From: Crocodylus rhombifer
Lineage: Eukaryota; Chordata; Crocodylia; Crocodylidae
Assembly: GCA_038503035.1 (NCBI GenBank)
Contig: JAVSML010001155.1
Location: 694,910-758,909 of the forward strand
DNA: 64,000 nt
Direction: 5' to 3'
Below are positions 12,957-25,652 of the stretch, in pieces. The translations under genes and the position numbers were made by a program. The first letter of the stretch is position 1, and every line of letters begins with the position of its first letter. Below the pieces are notes generated by a model. It worked only from the letters and a program-made list of their open reading frames with translations. It was not told where the DNA came from and ran no database searches.

Positions 12957-13082
12957 GCGGAGATGTCTACGCTGCAGCCTGTAGCATAGCTACGTTAAAT
13001 AAATTCTTTCAGGTAGCAGAAGCAAGCCTAATTCTGGAGTTCTGGGCTATCTAATTTCCCTGGCCTCTTGTGTAGACAGCTT
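12957..13082. mobile_element. Possible short MITE
   Basis: GAGATGTCTACGCTGCAG on the left and CTTGTGTAGACAGCTTGC on the right form an approximate inverted pair resembling the 'TCTACACG' ends of other MITEs in the window. No target duplication is clear. Confidence 0.3.
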
Positions 13083-13317
13083 GCTAGGCTGTTTCTAGTC
13101 CCCATGTTAACTAATTGAAAGCCAGCTTGAATAGCTCTACAAAATGCTGCAGGTTGCAATGTAGAGATGCCTTATAAAGGGCTGTCCCTATATAGCCCAC
13201 AAGCAGTTACTCATGGATTGCAAACTCCTACCTGGGCACCTCTTCCCACACTGCTCCTGCTGTGTCTGTGGCTGGGATCTCCAGGCTTCAGGTCCCTCCT
13301 CCAGCTTTTACCTCCTG

Positions 13318-14113
13318 GGGCTAAGTACAGACAGTCAAAAAGCCCAAGGCTGAATCAATTCAGTCTTTGCAGGTTAGCCTAAGCTGCACAGATTACACTG
13401 AAACAGAAGTGAACAGACTTTTACCTTTGAATCTGGAAATGCAACCACATGCTGCAGTGGCTCAGGCCAGAAGCACTAGAGCACAGCTTTCTGGCTGTGT
13501 GTTCACTTTTTCTTCCTATTGCTCCAAGGTCTTTGGGATTTGCAGTCCAGAATTATAGCAGCAGGAGTCTGCAGGGTTGCTTATCACTTCTTCCTGCTTC
13601 CAGGTGCTGCTGGGATTTGTAGCCCACAGTTGCAGCCTGCAGTAAGTTTGAGCAGGGTAATGGGTGTTTAACTTCTCTCCCTGGTCCTAGACCCCAGCTG
13701 GGGTTTGCCTTGGGGAGAGTAGTCCCTGTCACCCCCCCCCCCCCAGTAGACTGGGCTGTATCTCCAGCTGGGCTTGCCCCCGATCAGCCAGTACTCAGTA
13801 GTCCAGCTAGGGAGCAGGGGGGTGGGGCCAGCCCTGCTCTCTGGAGCAGACAACCCAGCCCAGGGCTGAGAAGCATCCTGGGATGCTGGGGGACTGTGAT
13901 TTAATTTGAACCAGGAAGGGGTCTGGGACAGACATTTCATAAATTAGTTTGATCCAAATCAGTTAAGTCTGATACTACATTCAACCAGGTTTATCTTAAA
14001 CCAGTTTCAGCCATTTTGAAACTGGTTTATGTGCACTGAGCTTCTGCCCTGTTACAGGTTTAAACCAGTTTCTGATCACTTAAACTGGTTTATGTATAAC
14101 TTCTGTCCCTAGC
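13318..14113. repeat. 'AAACTGGTTTA' repeat, copy 1 (longest)
   Basis: It begins with AAGTACAGACAGTCAAAAAG and ends with AACTTCTGTCCCTAGC; the start and end share similarity with the copies at 24150 and 54500. The right third holds several AAACTGGTTTA-type segments. The middle is GC-rich and includes a run of 13 C at 13732-13744. The ends are weakly inverted (GGGACAGA-like), which suggests a DNA transposon; no target duplication was confirmed. Confidence 0.6.
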
Positions 14114-14180
14114 ATATGTAGTATGCAATCCATGCAACACGTGGCCCCCAGCCACTCAGAAGTCAGACAGCCCTGGCTTA
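14114..14180 (-). mobile_element. hAT (Charlie-like) end fragment
   Basis: Read on the minus strand it starts with GGGCTGTCTGACTTCTGAGT and continues into a 'GGGGGCCACGTG' segment, a pattern typical of Charlie-type hAT ends. It abuts the end of the preceding repeat. Only one end is visible. Confidence 0.35.
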
Positions 14181-15231
14181 TAACATTACATGATTTCATC
14201 TCACTGTACTATTTTCTGCTCAGGATCGGTAGCTTCAGCCTTAGCAAAATGAATCATTATCAGTGAAGAATGTTCTCTGACCAAAACTGTCTGTTGCAGA
14301 ACATGATACAAATTGTTCACCAGGGGAGGAGGAGGTTTTTCTATTAACGTCCAACCTATTTTAAACTTCTACTTAAATTCTGGAAACCTCAGAAGCAGCT
14401 ACCTCAGTCAGTTATAAAGTGCTCTTTGTTTTCTGTTTGCTTTATCTTTTAAGTATAATGCAATCTTAAGGAAGCACACCCACTCCTTAATGTTTTCCTT
14501 GGGAACTAGGAACATGTGTAGAGAGCATTTCAGTGCTGACATGTAAAAGTTAGGTGTATATTATGAAAGCAGGAGGTGCGGGGGTTGGTGGCAATGATGG
14601 TAGCAGAGGAAATAATATTTATATTGAACTTTAATGGATGCAGGATCTAGACTGCAAACTAAGTTGTAATCCTTTGTTCTTGGTACAGACCTAGTGATAG
14701 ACTGCAACTAACTCATGGGGAAATTGTGAACTTGCATTATTTGATGATTGCTTTTTAAAAGGTTGCTACAGCTCACATTTTCACTTAGCTGAAACTTTAA
14801 AATTTCAGCAGCTAAACTATTTGTTGCTCAAATGCGTAAGCAGAGAGTGTATTTTGTTTGCCTGAATTACTTTGCCTTCCATAACAGAGAAAATGCTTTG
14901 CTATCATTTGTAAAAGCCATCTTTCTCCTTTCTTAAATATTTAATTTTGCTTTACTGCTGCATGTGGCTTTGTCAAATACCAATTGTGTAACAAAGCAGG
15001 AGTGGGGGAGGAGGGGGGTGACTGAGACACCAGCCAAGGGCTCACAATCATCCAGTTACACCTATGTCAAATATTAAGGTCTCTAGGAACCTCTAGAGTT
15101 TATTTTAGCAAATGTTCACTCTGTTGCCCTACAGAAGTTGATCCTGGCCAAATGACAGGAGTAGAATATTACATGTGTAAAATGATGAGGATGAGATGCA
15201 CATGTAACTTTATTTGCACATGTAACCTGTA
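14181..15231. other. Unique sequence, no gene seen
   Basis: No supported gene, RNA or repeat. Confidence 0.5.
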
Positions 15232-15450
15232 CTAGCCCAGGTGTGTGCTATGTCCCCCTCTCAAGGCTGATTTGTGAGAGGATGGCAGCTTAGTATTGTT
15301 ACTATGCGGTGTGGTTACTCCTTCAGCACAGGCAGCGGGGCTCTGTGCTGTAATTCTGAAAGTCCCAGGATCAAAGCCTTGTGGGATTAATTGAAGCAGC
15401 CTCTTACTTACGTGTCTTGGAGGATGACTTTGTGCATACTGGTGCACAAG
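15232..15450 (+). repeat. Possible tRNA-derived SINE remnant
   Basis: AGGATCAAAGCC near 15370 resembles a pol III B box (GGTTCRANNCC), and GTGGTTACTCCTTCAGCAC upstream could descend from an A-box region. The spacing is roughly tRNA-like, but I cannot fold a proper tRNA and see no poly-A tail. An old MIR-like element is a reasonable alternative. Confidence 0.28.
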
Positions 15451-17478
15451 ATTGCAATGACTAACAACTTAAGAAGACTTAAAATTATATGCACAATCTG
15501 TCCTTTATTTTAAATTTATACTAAATTAGACATAAAAAAGAAGAGATGGCCAAATCTGATAAATTATTTAGTAATCTCTTCAGTTTCACCAAGGTTCAGA
15601 GTTGAATCTTCAAATCCAGACCTGCATTTAAGGCTTTTGGTTCCAGATGGTCATTAAATGATACATGGTTCAGGTCAGATGCACTTAAAACCTCAGAGCC
15701 TGAGTACCTGGAAGAGGCACTGTAAGGAAAAAAGGTTTGGGGATTTGCAAGTGTCAGACTCAGCTAATGCTCTTATATGTCATATACATAAAGCTAACTT
15801 CTTTCATTGAATAATTGTTTTCATTTATGATGGGATAAAAGTTTACACATGAGCAATTATTGTGGCTCAACTGGCATCCAGTAAGGTTCTCCTTCACCTT
15901 AACCTTGTGGTAACTAGGCCTTCATTGTCTAGGTCTTCAACTGAACAGCGATCTTGTAAGAACTCTGCTTTTGAGGTAGAAATGTTATGCGGTTTGGAGA
16001 TTTTGAAATTGCTTGTAATCCTGATTTGAATATAAAGCTGAATACTGAACTCCTCACCGGACCCAATATTGGTTCCAAAGCTGCCTCCTTGGCTTATATC
16101 TAACAAAAGCAAGGATCAGACTAGACTGCTTTCACCACTGAGCAAACAAGTTTGATCATTTTAATGTTAATGTTTTGACAAAGGTCAGCTCTATTGTTTC
16201 CAACAGTACAGTGCATGAATCTGAAATTCAAATTGTTAGTAGCAATAATGGAATCCGTGGTTTAGCTCAGGCTTAACTGGCAGCGATACATTTATATTAG
16301 TGGAGGAAATGTTTTCTTGTCCAAATAGCTTGTGTGCTATTTGAAGCCAATAACATAATGAGAAAGTTAACTAATGAATTCTGTTTTTCAGGATACTTCA
16401 GAAGACTGGGATTTCAAATATAATTAATGTTTGAAAGAATTTGACAGCTTTTAAAAATGTTAATGGGTTAATTGTGAAAATAGGGACTACCCTGCTTTAC
16501 CACTTTTCAGCTGGAAAATTTCAATAAATTGAAAAAGTCCTCCCTACTTTTCACTTCTCTTCTTCTATTAGGAAAATTGTGGTAGTCGAAGAACAAGAGA
16601 GGGAGAAAACCCTGGCAGTCCAAAACTAGAAATGGAAATTGGCATTTTCAGTTTTCAGAAACTGAAATGAACCGTTCGAAATCGAAATGAAATTAAAGCA
16701 AAGACCCTGAAAAACTGAAAACAAATCAAAATGTCTGTTTCCCAGTTTTGGTGTTGATGAAACACATTTTCCAGTGGCCATCAAAAATACCACTATAGTG
16801 ATAGCTTGTAGTATATAGAGTTCAAATAACTTAATATCTCTATATCCCTTCAGAACAATGCTATATGCAAATGACATAGTCTTCAATTTCAACCCATTTG
16901 TCAAGGGTCTTGCAAGGCAGCTGAAATGATAATAAAAACTAAGCAGGAAAGTAAAACTGTATTCAAAGTTATTTGTCAAATACGAAACTCACAGCAGATG
17001 TGTGGCCATTTCCTACCTTTAGTGTTTTGCAGTTTTGACTGCTGTTGGTGATTTCATTTTTTCTATACTTTCTTTTTGCTTTCTACATTTCCTTCTCTTT
17101 CTGTCCTAATGCTCTAATTGCCTGGAAGTCTCCTTCCAGTCCTGTGTTCCTGTATTTATGGTTTTCGTCCTGTGGACATTACGCTTCTTATGTAAAACCA
17201 GTGTAGGAAAAATCATTTTAGCAAATAAATATATATGATTTATTGAATTTTATTTATCCTAACTAACAGAAAAAAACCTCATGTTGTATACGCCATTTGG
17301 GTCCTACAGCCTCAAAAGAATAACCCAGTTTGTTGCAAGAAAGAGAATATTTCAAAAGTTATTGAGTAAAAATGGAAATACGGCTGCACTAAGTGGTAAA
17401 TGCTGTGTACTGGTTACAAAATTACTTTAGCTTTTGTTCTAAGCTGTGGCTGATCTTTATTCCACTACTGTAGTTTTA
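15451..17478. other. Unique sequence, no gene seen
   Basis: No supported gene. A stretch at 16625-16740 is rich in 'gaaac/gaaatg' runs that resemble the outer parts of the hAT at 1158; without ends it cannot be assigned. Confidence 0.45.
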
Positions 17479-17486
17479 CTCTAGTA

Positions 17487-17630
17487 TAGTGGTTTTCAAC
17501 CTTTTTTCATTTTCAGACCCCTAAACATTTTTGAATGGAGGTGCAGAGCCCTCTGAGTGGATATTTACATACTTTTGGTTGATCATCATCATTTTTTGCA
17601 GATCCCCAGGCCACAGGTTGAAAACTACTG
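17487..17630. mobile_element. Short non-autonomous hAT element
   Basis: Left end TAGTGGTTTTCAACC and right end GGTTGAAAACTACTG are inverted copies. Flanks CTCTAGTA (17479-17486) and CTGTAGTG (17631-17638) match at 6 of 8, acceptable for an old 8-bp duplication. It is 144 bp and non-coding. Confidence 0.75.
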
Positions 17631-17740
17631 CTGTAGTGTAACTCACTAGCTCCAATGGAATAATTTTTCATTTTCATAAATGTTCATGAAACAGGGATAA
17701 AAAACTGTTGCATGTGTTTTTTCAGCAACCCAGTTTGTAC

Positions 17741-17748
17741 GTGTGTGT

Positions 17749-17792
<44 letters not shown>
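17741..17792. repeat. (GT)n microsatellite
   Basis: An almost pure GT run of 52 bp with two GC interruptions. Confidence 0.95.
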
Positions 17793-17795
<3 letters not shown>

Positions 17796-18082
17796 GATAT
17801 GTGGATAGGTGGGTATTCATTTCATTTAAAGCAAAGTGTAAGTGCTGATGATCATGCCAATTAATTTAATAATTCAGTTACCAGTATCAGCCCTCTCCCC
17901 CCAGCTGCCAAGAAACAGGTTCAAACACAAAAAGGAACTTTGTGCAAGAATTTTAACTCTCTCTTAACTCTGCTCAAAGGTCAGATCAAACCCCTAGGCT
18001 GAGCCCCAAAAGGCCACAGTGAATTTTAACTGTTCCAGGGCTTGCTAAGTACTCTTACTGAGGGAGAACTAGCAACAGCTGT

Positions 18083-18454
18083 TGACCGTGTGTAGACCAA
18101 ATGAGAGGCGTGTGTGCATGACACTTGAAAGCAGGCTAATTGCTTCTGCACCGCTTTAATGGTGTCGGTGTTTGCAGGGCTCGGCAGCATATTGTGCATT
18201 AGTTCCAGCCCCTGTAGGAAATTTGGTGGTATAATGCACCTTAAATGACTTGGGATGCAGCAAACTAAGACTCCTTTGAGGAGCTGTGGTGCCCCCAGGA
18301 CCACCTGGGCTGGGCTGGGTGCCTGCAGATGGGTGCTGCCTGGGGAGGGAGCAGGCAAGTCAGCAGGGTGAGTGCACAACACAGGGGTTTAATCAGCCCT
18401 AAATTAAAACCCACCACTTCATTTTAGGGCCCCTGTTTAATCTACACACGCCCC
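18083..18454. mobile_element. Possible MITE with 'GTGTGTAGA' ends
   Basis: CCGTGTGTAGACCAAAT on the left and GTTTAATCTACACACGCCCC on the right are approximate inverted copies, matching the style of other MITEs in the window. The interior is GC-richer than its surroundings. No clean target duplication. Confidence 0.4.
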
Positions 18455-21400
18455 GTACAACTTTGGTAGCACATAATGGGAAGAAGAGCAGTCACATTGT
18501 GGGCTGGGTCCCAGGCCATTCAGAACCCACACCTTCAAATCTGCATTATTTGCCTGTGATTTTTTTCAGAGCACAACACCATGTCCCACTTAGCTGTTAG
18601 TGGTGGCAGATGCTTGCTTAGAGAAAACACGGTACTTCTTTGAAAGACACCCAAACATGTCTTTTAATAGGCATTGCTTTTGTATTTTACAAGCAGCATA
18701 AATGTAATTTCACATATGTTTCAAGGGAAAATAATGTCAAGTATGTGCTTTTGCTCCTTAATGAGTATTTAAAAAAATATTATAATTAACAAAGCAATGT
18801 CATCCTTAATGAGATGTTCTTCTGTCCCCTTTTTTTGAGTTTGGTAGCAGAATGGTGACTACCACTGTTCTCTTAATTAGGAATTAATTTGGTTTCCTGC
18901 TGTTGACCACATGGCTACCTTTAAAAACAGCCAATACTTTCTTGCTTTTTTGAGGTTTTCAAGTCTTCATTGGACTTCTGTGTGTCAGTGCCTGGAAACA
19001 CTTCTCCAATACACTCCTTAGTTGAAACATACTTAAGAAAGAGAAGTTGCTTTAGGGAAGGAAAGCAGAAATGACAGAAAGTTTGGATGATATTAGTGCT
19101 AATTTTGGCCTTGAGCCTACAATCAGGTCCATGTGCACCTACTTTTTCAGTTTTGACAAACCCTCTTCTATGCTCAGTAAAACTCTGTTCTAGCATAGAT
19201 GTCTAACTTCTGTAACTACCTCTTGCTACATTTTAGTCCTTGATGTATTTCTTTTAAGCTGAGCTTCTTGAGAAATACGGATTCTCCACTGCTAGTCGCG
19301 TCAAAATTATCCAGTGCGAAAGAGGAAACATTTTTTTATTGACTATAACTGTGGGAAAGTATCCCATATTTAGACAAGCTGTAATGGGGAACACTTATTG
19401 AACATATAAGTATAGTGTATCTTATCTCATTTAATTAAGGAGTCTACAAAATTATTGGCGATTCTCAGGTGAAAAGAAGTTATAAAATGTCTCTCTCAAA
19501 GTTTTATTCTGCTGCCCATCATTGTAGTAGTTAAGTACTTTCCATGTAAAATCAATAGCAATAATGAATTTCCTAGGAGAGTTCATGGGATCTCTGGCAC
19601 TTTTATGCGGAGGGTAGAACTTCCCTGTAGTAGGTTTTGAAATAGAAGGGATGGTTTGCACCGGAAAGGCTTTAAAATGGAAGAAAAAAAAGCACACGAT
19701 TGTTTTTACTGTATTGGATTCCTGATTACATGACTGATTAAGTGAAGTGAGTTCCTTGAACAGTTTTCATGATAAAAGCCCTGATCCAACTGGATATTGT
19801 ACTCCCATGTCTGATCTGACATGCTGTTCAGATAGCTGTTTGAGCTCTGCAAATTATTACGTTTTTGTGTTCCAACAGGTGATTGGGGGAGGGGTGAAGC
19901 CCTTGTAACGTGGGCGCTAGCTGGTGTAGCCTGCAGTCTGCAGTAACGGTCCATAGTAGAAAGTCATCTGTTACTCTCACTTTCAATAGATTGTATTATA
20001 GTTTCTGGACTCTGGCTCTCTAACTTATTGATCAAGCTACCAGACACCTCACACACACACTCTTAAATATTTTATCTATGTTGGCTTGTTTTTCAGGCAT
20101 GTTTCACCATCAGAATCTAGTTGACAAGCATAAACAATTTTGAGTCATGGCACTATGCTGCTTCAGAGGAACATGAATCGGAGCAGTATCAGAAGATGCA
20201 CAAGGGCCATCCATTTTGTCTTCCTTTTTGGGTTCTTATGCCTAGACAATGGGCTCATGAAACCTAGTTCATCATTACTTAACACAAAAAAGTCGAGGTT
20301 TGTAAGACATGGCTTTGTGGTTCCTTGTGATCAACACGCGGGTTCTTTTAGAAGTACTACAGAGCACGTTTTCTTATGAGAAAACAAATCGCCAAAAAAG
20401 CACAATATCCTCCATTAACTAATTGCGAATTTCTAGCCCTGCCAGGTTAGGTAGGGGGAAAATATGTAGCACAGTCCTTTGTGCAGCTTGCAGCTATGAA
20501 GTTTGTTGAACAGTCAACGTTGTTAGGACTTAATGGCTTATCTCTAAGCAATGGGGATGGAGGAAAGTTTATAATACAGCTGCAGACTTTTACCGTCTCT
20601 TCAGTGTTACCATTGTCTGCATGAAAGGGCTTCATACCCTCTGTCAAATGTTTTATATATTGTTTGTCATTTTATGCCTATTTCATCCTCGTACTCCTTG
20701 ATATTCAATTCAGTATTCCCTGCTGGCTTCACTACCATTTTCTTAGGAATAACCTTTCCCATAGGAGTGACTTTATTCCTCTTTCTTTGAATGTTTCATT
20801 TGAGGGATGCAATCTCCAGATCCCCTTGAAAACAGTCTGTATCTCTTCTCGTGGTTTCCCCAGAGAAGAAAGGGAAAAAAGGAGTAAAAAAACCCCAATA
20901 ATGCCTTCAAAACCTCTCTCCCATTTTAAAGATGTTCTTTTCCCACTCCATTTTGGCATCTGATGATGCCACATAGGCTATAGAGTGGTAATTTGTAGTT
21001 GTCTTAATATTTCTGGATAAAGACCCATTCTCTGAAAAATTGATAGTTGACATGTCACCTCTATACTCGTACTTGAGCTGGTATTGTTGAGCTGGGGCCT
21101 TTAGTCAAGGGGAAAAATACATTTTCAGACATAAAACTATCCTCGGTGGCAGAAAGGGCAAGGCCAGCTGTGGCACTGGTGGCAGTGGCTGCTGTTCTTA
21201 TGCTCCCTCTAAATGGGTGCCCAAGGATAGTGGTCTGGTCTCTCGTTATGCTACTGTTCCTCTTGACCAATCTGTGGTTTGCATTAGGCCCAGGAGCAAC
21301 TTGCCAGGAGAAGTGAAAGGGCAGGTTGCTAATGATAAAGATTTATTAAAAACTGGTCCTAAGTATTTTACAGAAAGAGTCGCGTCGGCACGTGAATGAT

Positions 21401-23195
21401 ATGGTGACTGCACCAGTAAATTTTAATGGGTGATATAATCTTCCTCTGGAATAATTTAGCTACTGTACTAAAAAGGCTATTTTTTGTTTGTGCGTGTGTG
21501 TTTATACATGTGTTGGTGTGAACATATATGAGCAAATATATGTATACATGCATGCACAAATACACATACACCTACATATATTTGGGCCTAAATTCTCTGT
21601 TAAACAGAAGGCATAGGTATTTTGAAGGCTGTAATACGGCGCTCTTTAGCCAATACCAGAAAGCAAATATTTCAAATACATGTCAACTGGGAGGCTACTC
21701 CTTGCTGGCACAAGTCTTTGTGCACTGGTGAGGTCAATTAATAGTAAAACGTATTTGGTGAGGACAACTCCTTGCAAATATATTGGAGGTCCTTTCATGA
21801 AGTAAAGCTGCCCGGCTTTCCTGAAGGATGTAGTTGACAAAGCTTTTAAATCAGTGATTTTTTTTTTTTTTTAGAGCACAGGAGAAATCTGGTGCTTTGC
21901 TGGAATCTATGCCCTTCATTTATATTTATTTTCTTTCTGGTTCGTTGTCCTCTGTATTTTCTTATAACAAAGACCTACAGAGTTCTCACAAACTTCTAAC
22001 AAGTACATAATAGATGAGTATCTCTTAAATTAAATAGAACTTAGGCTGACCTGTCTTGAATTTCTGAACACTGTGAAACACACCCTTTCAAACCGTCCGT
22101 GGCCTGCAGTTCCTTAGTATCAATCTAAGGTATGATTAGTGGTTAATGAACCCTGAAAAGCACTTTTATTAATCGCCACAGCTTGTTGTTGTCCAAAGAG
22201 CAATTTCCAGTTTGTTTTGTCTTGAAGTAATATTTATAATAATGGGGAGTATATTTTTTGTAGCCATGGTACATATAAGTTATATTTCCTTTTAGAAACT
22301 CTGTTCTTTGGAGAATGATGCAATATGTATATTTCTCTTACACTGGAAACAATGCCCTTCTATATGCAGTCATTACTGATAACACAGTATCTGTTACATA
22401 GACAAACTCAAGTATCAGCTGCCCCTGACCATACCTTTCATGGACGAGAACTTTTGAATCTGGGGCATTTTCTTTAGGTCTAGGGAGATGCAGTCAGGAC
22501 AAAGGAAGGACACTGAGCATGAGATTGGTCTTGTCTTGCCACCAGAACATCTCAAAGCACTGTGCCATCTTAGGCAACATGGATTCTTGCCATGTGAGTC
22601 TGGTGAGAGGTATCTAGACCCAATGCTTTCTAACAGTTGTCTGAATGGAGCTTAAGAAATTGTTACTAGCGATTTGATCCTAAATCCCTTGAAACCAGTA
22701 AAAAAACTTTCCATTGAAGTCAATTAGATGGAAGTGATCTTATCTGCTGCTGTTGCTTTTTTCCTAATCTTCTGGACAAGGCATAGAAGCCCAGTGATGA
22801 GCTGATGTGATTCCTGTCAATTCTCCCCAACTCACCCCAACAAAAGCTTCAACCTTCAATCTCTCATAAAAATGAAGCCTTTTGAAATGGTAGGAAATTC
22901 TGTGGCCATGAACAGAAGGCAGCCATCCTTGCTAATATTGTGGAATTTTTTTTGACATACTAAATCAGGAAGTATTGGAGATTTGGCTTAGTAGATCCAG
23001 CAGGTGTGAGCAATTGACCAAGCATATTTCTCAAGAATAGATTACGGCTAACTTTCTTCATCCTGGTATTGAACCTGAATACAAACTTCCTCCACTCTTG
23101 GGGAAAATGAGATTTGGACTTACTTATAGTTTACAATATTATTATTAATATTATTATATTTTAGTAATATGATTATTTTTTGTAATTTTTTAGTA
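18455..23195. other. Unique sequence, no gene seen
   Basis: About 4.7 kb of AT-rich DNA with no supported gene or clear transposon. There is a degenerate TG/TA-rich simple-sequence stretch at about 21488-21583. Open frames up to about 100 codons show no recognisable domain. Confidence 0.5.
21488..21583. repeat. Degenerate TG/TA/CA simple repeat
   Basis: Alternating purine-pyrimidine sequence made of TGTG, ATATAT and CACA runs, broken by substitutions. Confidence 0.7.
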
Positions 23196-23328
23196 ATAGT
23201 GCCTAGAACTGAAATTGCAGCCACTTTTACAACATGTTTAGGGAATACCAAAGAAAAGATGGTCCCTGACCAGGTAGGACAAAGGAAGTGTTTAGCTCCA
23301 TTTTACAGACTGGGAACTGAAGACACAG
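23196..23328 (-). repeat. L2/MIR-like fragment, antisense
   Basis: 'AGTGCCTAGAAC' , 'ATGGTCCCTGACC' and 'CTCCATTTTACAGACTGGGA' occur in the order seen in the reverse complement of old amniote MIR/L2-type repeats. It is heavily diverged. The assignment is from memory of those consensus sequences. Confidence 0.5.
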
Positions 23329-23330
23329 CA

Positions 23331-23683
23331 GGTGCATCTACACACGTGCTTTATTGAAGAGTAGATTAATTAGCTTCATAGTAAAGCATTACTGTCTACA
23401 CATGCACTGGTAATAGGGTGCAGTAAACCAATTAACTTTGCTGGAGGATTGTATTGTTGGGGACCGTGCTATTTTATGGCAGAGTGTAGATGTGTAAATG
23501 CTGACCAGGGGTGTAAATTATGCCTGGTCATCCCAGCTAGCCAGGGGCCTGGTCATCCCAGCCAGCTCAAATTGCTGCTGTCTTGGGCACACGTGTAGAT
23601 GTTGTGCCCAGGAACAGTTTACTCTGGCTTGAACTGCTCCAGAGTGTATTGCATCACTTTAAATGCATATAAACGTGTACCTA
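23331..23683. mobile_element. MITE, 'GTGCATCTACACACG' ends
   Basis: The left end GGTGCATCTACACACGTGC and the right end TGCATATAAACGTGTACC are approximate inverted copies. It shares interior stretches with the element at 60201-60628, including a 'GTGCCCAGGAACAGTTTACT'-like segment. The target duplication is ambiguous. Confidence 0.55.
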
Positions 23684-24149
23684 GCATGATTAAGAAACCC
23701 ACACAATCGTATATTTCTGTGGCAACACGGGAAAATAAACTGGGTGACCTACAACCAATCTAATGTATTTAAGTACTTTAACCACAAGACAATCCTTCTT
23801 CAGATCCTATTTGTTGTATTGAAAAAATGCTGATGGTTAGTGTTTAATATATAATCAATAATAACTGCTCACGTAGCATATGCACACCTATTTATAGATA
23901 TTATAATTACCCATTAACCAGAACCTTGTAGCTGTGGAAATATCAATTTCTTTAGTGCCCACCACCTTACCATTGAAGCACCAGATTTAAAAAAAAAAAT
24001 CTCTGCTGGACACCTAAACACATATAAATGCTCATGTTAATATTTTTAAAGAGTTTCCATAGATATTCAAGTGGTTTAATTTGAAATGTCTTTTCAACAA
24101 ATCTTTTCTCCATTTTAAAACTGTAATTGGAATATTTGTCCTTATACCT

Positions 24150-24760
24150 AAGTATAGACAGTCAAAAACCCCAAGGCTGAATCGATTCAATCTTTTCAGG
24201 TTAGTTTAAACTGCATAGATTGAACCAATTAGCAAGTGAACAGACATTTACTTTTGATTCTGCAAATGCAGCCACATATCTGCAGTGGCCCTAGCCAGTA
24301 GTTGGGGCATAACGGTGTGCTAGAGCAGTGCTTCTTAAAGTGGTGGTCCGCAGATGGGTGCCGGTCCGCAAGCCACCAGTCACCGGTCCACAGCGAGTTG
24401 CCAGGAAAGAAAGAAATATATTTTCAGAAGTATAACATTGATATGTCACAGTTCGTACATTCCAACACTTCAGGTGACATCACGTCTTGTGAGGTGAGGA
24501 AAGAGAGAGAAACAGCCGGTCGCGCATTTGTATAGTGATGTTACATGCAGTTGCTGCCACCAGCTGAACCGGGCACTGGTCCCTGACCCACTGGAAAAAA
24601 AATTTCCGGTCCACCACATCAGATAGTTTGAGAAGTGCTGTGCTAGAGCATACCTTTCTGCTTGGCTAGAGCAGACTGCTTGGGCCAAGGCTTTTCTACC
24701 CATCCTGCGGGGGGGTGTTGTGAGGGAGGTGCGGGGGCCTGCTGTGGGGTGGTAGGTGGC
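24150..24760. repeat. 'AAACTGGTTTA' repeat, copy 2, interrupted and right-truncated
   Basis: It starts with AAGTATAGACAGTCAAAAAC and follows copy 1 (13318) through 'GCAGTGGCC', is split by the hAT element at 24326-24640, then resumes with CATACCTTTCTGCTTGGCTA. This resembles copy 3 near 54670, which also has 'CAGCTTGGGCCAAGG'. The AAACTGGTTTA-rich right part is absent. Confidence 0.6.
24326..24640. mobile_element. Non-autonomous hAT element with perfect 8-bp duplication
   Basis: Flanks TGCTAGAG (24318-24325) and TGCTAGAG (24641-24648) are identical. Left end CAGTGCTTCTTAAAG and right end TTTGAGAAGTGCTG are inverted copies. It is 315 bp and non-coding. It sits inside the repeat starting at 24150, so it is the younger of the two. 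Confidence 0.9.
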
Positions 24761-25010
24761 TGCTAGGAGCCCTGCAGAGCCCTGGACAGGGGCTGGGTGG
24801 TGGGGGGCATGCACATGTCTGACAGGCCTAGGAGGGTGTCCAGGGTCTGGCGATTAATCATCCATAGCCTCCACTGCCCAGCACAGGATGGCAATCTCTT
24901 TGCACAGGAGCCAAAGATGCTCCCACCCCAGAGCCAGGAGCTTGGCCGGGAACACCTCTCCACAGGTGAGGTCCTCTTGGTGCCAGGTCTAAGCTTTATT
25001 CTAATCAGCA
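24760..25010 (-). other. GC-rich block with a broken open frame
   Basis: On the minus strand a frame near 24840-25000 includes a 'LLALGWEHLWLLC' stretch and then a stop. It looks like a worn transposon protein remnant, but I cannot assign a family. It could equally be non-coding repeat interior. Confidence 0.25.
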
Positions 25011-25644
25011 GATGTATACTTGAAAGCAGAGGCCTTTTCATATGAGGAAGTTAAGTATGGTAATAATGCAAGAATTGTTTTCATTTCAACCCCCCACCCC
25101 AAGATGGAAGTGGAATATGGCTAATATCCACATTATAAAGATTTTGGTTGGCCAAAAATATTAAAATGCAGTATGTCTTCCTTCTTCTTATATAATTTTC
25201 TGACAAACAAAATACATGAAATAAATTTGAAAATGAAATGGACTGATTACTGCAGCATATATTCCTTTAATATATTCCTTTTTTCATGCCTTAATGCTAT
25301 ACGTTCTTGAGCTTTTGAGGCAAAAAAGGATATTTGAAATGCAGTGTTTGAAAGGGATAAATAAGCTGATTCAAAGGAAATATTTATCTGTACATGTCTG
25401 TATACTATGCATAGATGCATTATCTTGTCCCAAGGAGTTTTTTGGGCTAATGAAGACAAGACAAAAATCAGGATAATATTGCTGCACAAGGAAAGCCTGA
25501 AAAGATTCTAGGGCATCTGGGAGTAGAAAGGATTCATGGATTGTGAAGGATTTTGAGATGAGAGTGTTAGTTAATGGATGGGAGATGAGAGACTGTAACA
25601 TAGACACAGATTGTGCAAGTCCATGAAAAATTAGGCTTGTCTCA
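25011..25644. other. Unique sequence, no gene seen
   Basis: No supported gene, RNA or repeat. Confidence 0.5.
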
Positions 25645-25652
25645 GCTTCATC

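Noticed and set aside
15300..15385. tRNA gene
   Set aside because: A B-box-like sequence is present but no cloverleaf, acceptor stem or terminator could be formed; a worn SINE is more likely.
17741..17792. CRISPR-like or structured array
   Set aside because: It is a simple GT microsatellite. No CRISPR array is expected or seen in this eukaryotic sequence.
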